A stretch of DNA of 64,000 nt from CAVWSM01 sp963798505 (GTDB taxonomy: Bacteria > Actinomycetota > Actinomycetes > Jiangellales > Jiangellaceae). Shown here piece after piece: positions 58,351-64,000 of the stretch. Under the pieces are notes generated by a model. It was not told where the DNA came from and did no database searches. It saw nothing but the letters and a program-made list of their open reading frames with translations. How positions within the stretch are numbered: the stretch's first letter is position 1; the number at the start of each line of letters is the position of its first letter. A program made the position numbers and the translations under genes. The stretch spans positions 310,001-374,000 of the forward strand of contig CAWCTX010000018.1 of NCBI GenBank assembly GCA_963798505.1, given 5' to 3'.

Positions 58351-58597
58351 AGGCGTGAAAGGAAGGCTTCCCTTGCGGATCGAAGGCAACCAGTTCCCCA
58401 TCAAGAACGAAGTCGCCTTTGACCGACGCGAGCGCGTCGACGACCTTTTGGAAGCGCTTATTAAGCACTTTCTCGTTGCGAGAGAACAACGTGACAGCTG
58501 AGCCGCGCTTCACGGCGATGCAGCGATAGTCGTCGAATTTGATCTCAAACGCCCACTTATCATCCGCGGGCAGAGCCGTAACCGGCCTGCACTGCAT
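58346..58597 (-). pseudogene. ATP-dependent DNA ligase, N-terminal fragment
   Basis: On the minus strand the sequence FIEPMQCRPVTALPADD then KWAFEIKFDDYRCIAVKRGS is the adenylation motif I region of an ATP-dependent ligase, with the nucleophile Lys in EIKFDDYR. It is followed by VTLFSRNEKVLNKRFQKVV and GDFVLDGELVAFDPQGKPSF (motif III area). The gene is cut at the junction about 85 residues after the Met at 58597. The in-frame coding sense continues upstream past that Met to about 58,725, so the true start is not certain. The motif has KxDD where KxDG is usual. Confidence 0.85.
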
Positions 58598-58745
58598 CGG
58601 TTCAATGAACGCAGGTTCTGTGCGCTTCCGAATTGTTTGGTGCTTCCTCGCTTTGTCTCCGCTTGCTCGATATTTCTCGGCGCGCCGACCTGAAAAGGCT
58701 AGATCAGTTCCTCCCGAATTTCCGGGTCATTCAACCAACAACATT

Positions 58746-59017
58746 ATGCCAATAGCCAAAAGCGTCCGCAAACCAAACACCGCTTTAATGAAACCCTTCA
58801 GCCCGACGCTACGCTAGCCAAAATTGTAGGCTCGAAGCCGCTTGCGCGTAGCGAAGTGACCAAAAAGATATGGGATTACATCAAGAAGAACAAACTTCAG
58901 GACGCAAAGAAAAAGACGCTGATTAATGCTGACGATGCCCTCAAAGCTGTCTTTGGAGGCAAGAAACAAGTTACCATGTTCGAGATGACGAAACACGTCT
59001 CCGGGCATATGAAATAG
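58746..59017 (+). CDS. SWIB/MDM2 domain protein (one frameshift)
   Basis: A small SWIB-domain protein of about 90 residues, found in Chlamydiae, proteobacteria and other bacteria; the bacterial role is unclear but chromatin or topoisomerase links are suggested. ATG 58746 begins PIAKSVRKPNTALMKPFSP. A one-base change near 58,798 joins it to the domain core ATLAKIVGSKPLARSEVTKK, IWDYIKKNKLQDAKKKT, INADDALKAVFGGKKQVTMF and EMTKHVSGHMK. It is divergent from the ligase fragment. Confidence 0.85.
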
Positions 59018-59141
59018 CAGTTCGATTCTTGGAGAGTTGCCACACCTTGGGCAGTCGACCGCTCTGAAGGACGTGTGAATGATAACGTCCTTTATCACAC
59101 CCAGCCGCACAGGGCAGGGGACCTCTATTTAACGCACCCGC

Positions 59142-60142
59142 ATGACCACTGAAATCATCATCGCACCTTCGCCGAATCTGCAGTCGGCGCCGCTCTTCAC
59201 GCCCACGCCGAAGGCCGCAAAGCGCGTCCTGGAATTCTTCACCGGCCAGATCAACAACGATCACACCCGCCGGGCCTGCATGAACGCCACCCAGCGTTTC
59301 GCCGCCTGGTGCGCGCAAAAAAAAATATCGATGAGCTTTCGAGCGTCCAGCCTTCCATGTCGCCGCTTTCCTCAAGGATATGCAGGCCGAGGTTCGCCGC
59401 CGACCGTCAAGCAGCACCTGGCCGCGCTGCGCATGCTGTTCGACTGGCTCGTCACCGGGCATGTGATCGACGTCAATCCGGCCCACGCCGTGCGCGGCCC
59501 GAAATACGTCGTGAAGAAGGGCAAAACTCCGGTCCTCACCGCCGACGAGGCCCGCACGCTGCTCGACAGCATTCCAATCATTAAAACGGCCGATGAAAAC
59601 GGCGTGATCCTGGAAAGCCCCGATCTCATGGGCCTGCGCGACCGGGCGCTGATCGGCCTCATGGCTTACAGCTTCGCGCGCGTCGGCGCGGTCCTGCAGA
59701 TGAAGGTCGGAGATTATTTTGTGCAGGGCGACGCCGATGGGTCCGCCTGCACGAAAAAGGCGGCAAGGAGCATGACGTTCCCTGTCACCATAACCTCGAT
59801 CATTTCCTGGACGAATATATCGCCGCGGCCGGAATCGCCAGCGACCCAGATGGTTATCTATTCCGCACGGCGGCCCGAAAAACCGGCCTTTTGACTGAAA
59901 AACCCATGCACCAGCAAGACGCCTATCGCATGATCCAGCGCCGCGCGAAATCGGCTGGCATCGAGACGAAGATTGGCAATCATACTTTCCGCGCGACCGG
60001 CATCACTGCTTATCTAAAGAACAGCGGCAAACTGGAGGTGGCCCAGCATATCGCCAATCATGAATCGCCCCGGACGACGAAGCTTTACGACCGGCGGCAG
60101 GATGAGATTTCACTCGATGAGATCGAGCGCATCGCCATCTGA
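59142..60142 (+). CDS. Tyrosine recombinase/integrase (multiple frameshifts)
   Basis: A site-specific recombinase of the phage-integrase family, about 330 residues. From ATG 59142 the N-terminal SAM-like domain reads RRACMNATQRFAAWCAQK. A run of A bases near 59,320 and a second site near 59,385 disturb the frame before PTVKQHLAALRMLFDWLV. The catalytic domain shows RDRALIGLMAYSFARVGAVL (first Arg), and after a shift near 59,735 HEKGGKEHDVPCHHNLDHFL (Lys), NHTFRATGITAYLKNSG (His-Arg) and HIANHESPRTTKLYDRRQ (His and nucleophile Tyr). All catalytic residues are present, so it may be functional if the frame breaks are errors. Confidence 0.88.
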
Positions 60143-60163
60143 AAAAGGAGCGAAAGCAGCACC

Positions 60164-61018
60164 ATGAAAATCTCGGAGCGGACCGTCAAACGGCTCAGCG
60201 AAATCATCACGGGTGATAAGTGCCTTTCACCTTACCGCTCAGGTCCGCAGCTCGTCCGCTTTTTCAATGAATTTGGCACCAACCACGTTTACGGACAGGG
60301 TTTCCCCGCTCGGTGGTCGTTTGCTGAAGATTGCATCCGCCAGTTCAACGATACGCCCACACTGAAAACGATCATCCTGGCTACCCTCGATCCCCCGAGA
60401 CTTCATGGGCGCTACCATCTATGACCAGAAAACCGGGGAACACAAACCGGCCAACCTGCAGGATGCATTGACATATCTAAATGAGTTTCTCGCTTACGAC
60501 GGCTACGAAATCGTGCCGCACGGCAAGACCTACGATGTTCTCGACAAGAAGCGCGGAGAAATAGTTGTCGATGTGAAACTTGAGCCCAGCCATCTTTCTC
60601 ACGCCTTTATAATGGAGCAAATCCAGAAGTGCCGAACGAAAATAAGCCAAACCGATTATGACGGGGCGATCACAAATGCCCGGTCATTGGTCGAGGCTGT
60701 CTTGGTGGCTATCGAGAAGGAATTGATTCCAATCCTCACGACTATGACGGGGATCTGCCAAAGCTCTATAAAAGGGTGCAGAAGCATTTGAATCTATCGC
60801 CCGAAAACCCGAAAATCAGCAACAGCCTGAAACAGACGCTCACCGGTTTCATCAGTATTATTGGCGGATTATCCGGCCTGAGCAACAAGATGGGGGACCG
60901 GCATGTTCGCGAATATAAACCCGCCGCGCATCACGCCGTTCTGATCGTCAACTCCGCAATGACATTCAGTAACTTCATCTTTGAAACTTACGCTTACCAG
61001 CGTTTTTCCATCGCCTAA
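60164..61018 (+). CDS. Abortive infection family protein with Abi C-terminal domain (two frameshifts)
   Basis: A protein of about 284 residues. The N-terminal part (ISERTVKRLSEIITGDKCLS, QLVRFFNEFGTNHVYGQGF) and a middle part (PANLQDALTYLNEFLAYDGY) lead into the Abi C-terminal domain: YDGAITNARSLVEAVLVAIE, DYDGDLPKLYKRVQKHLNLS, and SNKMGDRHVREYKPAAHHAVL. Frame changes near 60,397 and 60,735 separate these parts, but the protein reads through as one family member. Abi domains occur in phage-defence toxins. It starts 21 bases after the integrase stop. Confidence 0.75.
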
Positions 61019-61022
61019 TCAA

Positions 61023-61094
61023 ATGATCGATTATCTTAAAAAGAAAGCTGAAGAGATGCGGCAAGCAGCCGAAAAAGATCCTGAATTACCGTAA
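61023..61094 (+). CDS. Possible 23-residue peptide after the Abi gene
   Basis: ATG 61023 opens MIDYLKKKAEEMRQAAEKD ending at TAA 61094. It begins four bases after the Abi stop and is charged and helical. It may be a real leader or antitoxin-like peptide or a chance frame. There is no homology I can name. Confidence 0.25.
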   Translation: MIDYLKKKAEEMRQAAEKDPELP

Positions 61095-61141
61095 TCTATA
61101 TTATCACATCTTTAGGTTGTGGTATTCACGACTGCCCCAAC

Positions 61142-61665
61142 TCAGCCGCCCTTGAGCTTGCGTATGGTCTCTTTCGCTTGCTTTTGAGCGGCTTCCATAT
61201 CCACCCCGTGCGTCTCCGACCAAGACACAAGGTCTTCAGCAATGATATCTCGGAGTGAGCTAGCCTCTTGTTCTATTCCAGCGATTCTGCCGAAGATCGA
61301 CGCACGAGTAGCATTAAAGTAAAGGTCATCCCACTTTCAACCAGAGAACGATGTACGAGCCAATGCCTCTCGATTTTTAGAGCATCAAATCGTGCCTGGA
61401 GTTTGGGCTTAATAATTCGTTGGCTCCGGCAAGAATCGATCAACGGACCCATGGTGAGCTTCCGATTTTCTGCCATCCGTGCATCGCCTTCATCGACTGC
61501 GACCTTCTGACCAGCACATCGACGCTCGTGGATAATTTTCATAGTAAGAAACTGAACGAGGGCGTTTTCAAGATGCTGAAGATACCAAAGCGCTGCGCCA
61601 ATCCTCTGATAGAACTCGGCAAGTTCATCCATGTTTATCTGTCGTCGCATGTTCCCAAGCCTCAT
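61142..61665 (-). CDS. Putative HEPN-motif protein (one frameshift)
   Basis: A helical protein of about 173 residues. The N-terminal helices read DELAEFYQRIGAALWYLQHL and ENALVQFLTMKIIHERR. The centre has LKIERHWLVHRSLVESG, whose R-x4-H fits the catalytic signature of HEPN ribonucleases. A frame change near 61,335 leads to DDLYFNATRASIFGRIAGIE and a final helical tail ending TIRKLKGG. HEPN proteins act as RNA-cutting toxins in defence and toxin-antitoxin systems. The exact start among three in-frame ATGs (61665, 61647, 61632) is open. The activity is inferred from the motif only. Confidence 0.55.
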
Positions 61666-61848
61666 TCCCCCAGCGCAAACAGCACAGCCCGCTTCGGCCC
61701 TTCCGGCAAAAAGCGCTGTCCCTCTGGCACCGCCGTGCCATTCACCCTAAGATATTTCAGGCAGCGAAAGTAGCCGGAATATTGAAACGTTTCTGCAACC
61801 GTGTCGGAATGATCGAAGAGGACTGATTTCCAGTGGCCACATTCTTTT
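61662..61848 (-). CDS. Short open frame directly upstream of the HEPN-motif gene
   Basis: On the minus strand a 60-odd codon frame with natural-looking protein sequence (FDHSDTVAETFQYSGYFRCL, NGTAVPEGQRFLPEGPKRAV) ends at TGA 61662, overlapping the HEPN ATG 61665 by four bases (ATGA). It lacks a good in-frame start and overlaps the start of the plus-strand nuclease gene. It could be a small antitoxin-like partner or the end of a longer gene cut by rearrangement. I do not recognise a family. Confidence 0.35.
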
Positions 61849-63302
61849 CAGACTACTTCGACATTGATCCGGACGCCTTGGACGAATACGGGGCTTTTAA
61901 CGTCTCCATCATCAACGATTTGCCCCTGTTTATTGACCCGTTTCTGCTGTTCAACAGTGAGAAGCAGGACTATCGCAACCTGCATGACAGCATCATTCAG
62001 TACCTCATTTTCCTGCGGGACAAAGCAGCAAATGGGCCGGTCGGAGACGACCTGTTGCGGCTCTGGTATTGCTTTCCAGAGGTTCGGCAAAACTGGCTCG
62101 GCTTTTCCCTGAGCGGCAATGGCGGCAGCGGGCTGGGTATAGATTTCGCACGGGCGTTGCATTCCAACCTGCACCGGATTTTCACAGACTTCGGTGGCGA
62201 GCAGATCACGACGGGAAGCCACCTCGAAAAGGTTTGCCTCATCCGTGGCGGAATCGGCAGAGACAATATCAGCGACTTCACGACAAATCTCATCACCGAT
62301 TATCTGTGCCGCTACACGCAGGAATTTGCCCGTAAGTATATTAACGAGAAAAAGCTCAGGCAAGTTGCCGTCAATAAGACCAAGTTCAACTATGACAGTG
62401 AATCCTGGGAGCGCGCTCAATATTATCTCCCTTGGATGGGCGACGACTACGTTCTCCTGACTCCGAAGGATCTGCTTACCCGTGATGAGAACTGGATCAA
62501 CCGAATCGACCTTATCCGGGGCTTCGAGGAAATCCCCCTCGCCATACCGGACGCGCAGCTCCGCGCGCAGGTCTTCAATTATTTCAACAAGGTTCTCGTC
62601 AGACACAGGGACCGTGAGGCGAACCAGAAAGAGCGGGATGACGCGGCAGCGGACACAATCTTGCAGTTCCCTGCATTGCTCGACTATTACATCAAACTTA
62701 AGGAAGAAAGCGGCGACGAAGCGAGCAACATAAGCGCGGAGAAAGTAACCTCTACCGAGAGGGTATATGTTCAACAGCTTCGCGAGTTGCAGGAGCTACT
62801 TAAATCCAGCACGCAATATTATTGGACGGGCCGAACTACCTATCAGGAGGCTCATGCGCGCCTGTCTTTTTTAAAGGACGTTATCGAGAATAAAGGCGGC
62901 CACAGGATATTTTACTACGATGGCAAGCCAATAGGGTCAGAAAAGGATCTGCAGATTCTCTACCGTCTGGTGTGGTTTGGGACGCCGTCGGATGTGGGTG
63001 CAGAGGCGAATGACGGCCGGGGGCCGGTTGACTACAAAATCTCTCGCGGAGCTGGTGATAAAACGCTGGTCGAGATGAAGCTGGCGAAGAACACCGCATT
63101 GGAACGGAATCTGGAAAAGCAGCTTCCGATTTACCAAGCGGCCAGTGATGCAGAGAACGGGATCAAGGCCATTCTGTTCTTTACCGAGGAGGAAGAGCAG
63201 CGAGCTGTCGGCATCTTGAATAAACTAGGGATTTTGAATCATAAGGATGTCGTTTTGATCGACGCGCGCGCTGACAACAAGCCTTCCGGTTCGAAAGCGT
63301 GA
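61833..63302 (+). CDS. PD-(D/E)xK nuclease-like protein of unknown family
   Basis: A 489-residue intact protein. The N-terminal 300 residues (FFSDYFDIDPDALDEYGAF, NLITDYLCRYTQEFARKYIN) form a helical region I cannot assign. The C-terminal 120 residues look like a restriction-endonuclease fold: an acidic helix (SEKDLQILYRLVWFG), GRGPVDYKIS with Asp 400, TLVEMKLAKN with Glu 414 and Lys 416, and NLEKQLPIYQAAS with Gln 430 and Tyr 434. The last resembles the QxxxY motif of RecB/Cas4-like nucleases. GTG 61833 has GAGGA ten bases upstream. A role in defence is inferred from the fold and the neighbours. Confidence 0.65.
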   Translation: MATFFSDYFDIDPDALDEYGAFNVSIINDLPLFIDPFLLFNSEKQDYRNLHDSIIQYLIFLRDKAANGPVGDDLLRLWYCFPEVRQNWLGFSLSGNGGSGLGIDFARALHSNLHRIFTDFGGEQITTGSHLEKVCLIRGGIGRDNISDFTTNLITDYLCRYTQEFARKYINEKKLRQVAVNKTKFNYDSESWERAQYYLPWMGDDYVLLTPKDLLTRDENWINRIDLIRGFEEIPLAIPDAQLRAQVFNYFNKVLVRHRDREANQKERDDAAADTILQFPALLDYYIKLKEESGDEASNISAEKVTSTERVYVQQLRELQELLKSSTQYYWTGRTTYQEAHARLSFLKDVIENKGGHRIFYYDGKPIGSEKDLQILYRLVWFGTPSDVGAEANDGRGPVDYKISRGAGDKTLVEMKLAKNTALERNLEKQLPIYQAASDAENGIKAILFFTEEEEQRAVGILNKLGILNHKDVVLIDARADNKPSGSKA

Positions 63303-63374
63303 ACCAGGTAAAATCGCTTGTCGAACCCTCCAGAAATATGCATCATGTATCAGTAACATTCATCGGGAACCCCC

Positions 63375-63554
63375 ATGCCCAATCGTAAACGGGAAGAGCC
63401 GGTCGTCCGGGTCACCGTCGGTCTTGATTTGAGCGAACATGAGCGGCTGTCGCGTCTCGCACGCGAAGCTGGCGTTTCGCTCGCCTGGGCGTTGCGCCGC
63501 GCGGCGCGGGAGTTTCTGGAGCGGCAGGAAAAACAGAGGGACGGACATGCAGAT
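63375..63554 (+). CDS. Ribbon-helix-helix (CopG-like) small protein
   Basis: A 59-residue protein whose core VRVTVGLDLSEHERLSRLAR then AGVSLAWALRRAAREFLERQ has a beta strand followed by two helices, the ribbon-helix-helix DNA-binding layout. It lies 25 bases upstream of hsdR and probably regulates that operon. It is below common length limits, so it is easily missed. Confidence 0.65.
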
Positions 63555-63579
63555 AGTCGGGCTCGGTCGCAAACGCCGG

Positions 63580-64000
63580 GCATGAGCACAGAAGCAGATA
63601 CTTGCCGTAAATTTGTAGTTCCCCGTCTGCAAAAGGCTGGATGGGATGATGCGCCCTACGCCATCAACGAGCAGCGCAGCTTCACTGATGGACGGGTGAT
63701 TTTTGTTGGTGGAAAGCCCAAGCGCGGCAAGCAAAAACGTGCTGACTACATCCTGCGCTACCGTCCTGATTATCCGATTGCCGTCGTCGAGGCCAAGATC
63801 GTCTACAAGGCGGCGTCCGACGCTGTGCAACAGGCCAAGGAGTACGCTGAAATCCTCGGTCTCAAATTCGCCTACGCCACCAATGGCGAGGAGATTATCG
63901 AGTTCGACTTCTTCACCGGACGCGAGACTATCCGCCACGATTTTCCGACACCGGACGAACTATGGCGCCGCCAGCGTATAGGCTTGGGTTTGGCCGACGA
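63580..64000 (+). CDS. hsdR: Type I restriction enzyme R subunit, N-terminal part (runs off the window)
   Basis: HsdR is the motor and nuclease of type I restriction-modification systems. The 140 visible codons carry the typical EcoEI/EcoR124-like start (STEADTCRKFVVPRLQKAGW) and the PD-(D/E)xK nuclease domain: KRADYILRYRPDYPIAVVEAK, with Asp and the ExK pair, followed by AVQQAKEYAEILGLKFAYAT (QxxxY). ATG 63580 overlaps the stop of a 12-codon frame (ATGA at 63580-63583). The helicase domain, HsdM and HsdS would lie to the right, outside the window. Confidence 0.9.

Noticed and set aside
57365..58503. Reading the pcnA frame on to its stop at 58501 as a natural C-terminus
   Set aside because: After 58,345 the residues are the antisense of the ligase gene and have no similarity to the HD domain, so the apparent end is an artefact of the junction.
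61848..62774. A 308-codon minus-strand frame inside the nuclease gene
   Set aside because: The opposite strand has an intact 489-residue protein with a nuclease-like motif set and a ribosome binding site, so this frame is most likely a shadow.

Overview
The window has two unequal parts. Positions 1 to about 58,345 are a GC-rich actinobacterial chromosome segment around the replication origin. Positions about 58,350 to 64,000 have visibly lower GC, different codon use and proteobacteria-like gene content. The gene order of the large part matches the conserved origin block of mycobacteria and relatives: fhaA-fhaB-pstP-rodA-pbpA-pknB, trpG, class E sortase, DUF881, crgA, ppiA, tRNA-Ala/tRNA-Ile, DUF3566, gyrA-gyrB, dciA, recF, gnd, dnaN, dnaA, rpmH-rnpA-yidD-yidC-khpB-rsmG-parA-parB, cwlM, trxA-trxB, sigM with its anti-sigma factor, a pseudokinase, murJ, DUF6049 and pcnA. 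I infer an actinomycete (Actinomycetota). The order or genus cannot be fixed from this sequence alone.

Layout. 1-9,300: mixed housekeeping genes (partial aat, ZIP-like transporter, EcsC protein, the pxpA-pxpB-pxpC 5-oxoprolinase genes, a lipoprotein-type serine protease, a DUF1707 protein, a GT87 mannosyltransferase-like protein, an oxidoreductase). 9,306-16,870: tRNA-Leu, then the FHA/phosphatase/RodA/PBP/PknB cell-wall signalling operon. 16,900-25,400: homocysteine methyltransferase with a divergent TetR regulator and twin operators, trpG, sortase cluster, crgA, rhomboid, cyclophilin. 25,415-38,300 (mostly minus strand): tRNAs, gyrase with a GyrA intein, recF, dnaN, dnaA. The origin is bipartite, with DnaA boxes on both sides of dnaA. 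38,768-44,240: ribosome/membrane-insertion genes and the ParABS segregation locus with three parS sites. 44,350-57,236: D-Ala-D-Ala ligase family protein, aminotransferase, CwlM, thioredoxin pair, SigM system, MurJ. pcnA starts at 57,365 and breaks off at about 58,345.

At about 58,346 pcnA (plus strand) and an ATP-dependent DNA ligase gene (minus strand) are cut at the same point. This is most simply a chimeric join, although a real recombination breakpoint is possible. The right arm carries the ligase fragment, a SWIB-domain gene, a tyrosine recombinase, an abortive-infection (Abi C-terminal) protein, a HEPN-motif protein, a PD-(D/E)xK nuclease-like protein of unknown family, a ribbon-helix-helix protein and the start of a type I restriction HsdR subunit. 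This is a compact defence island next to an integrase.

Many conserved genes, including essential ones (gyrA, gyrB, parA, parB, rodA, pbpA, pstP, yidC, rsmG), carry one or more single-base frameshifts, usually one extra base. They are annotated as single genes, because sequencing indels are far likelier than inactivation of so many essential genes.
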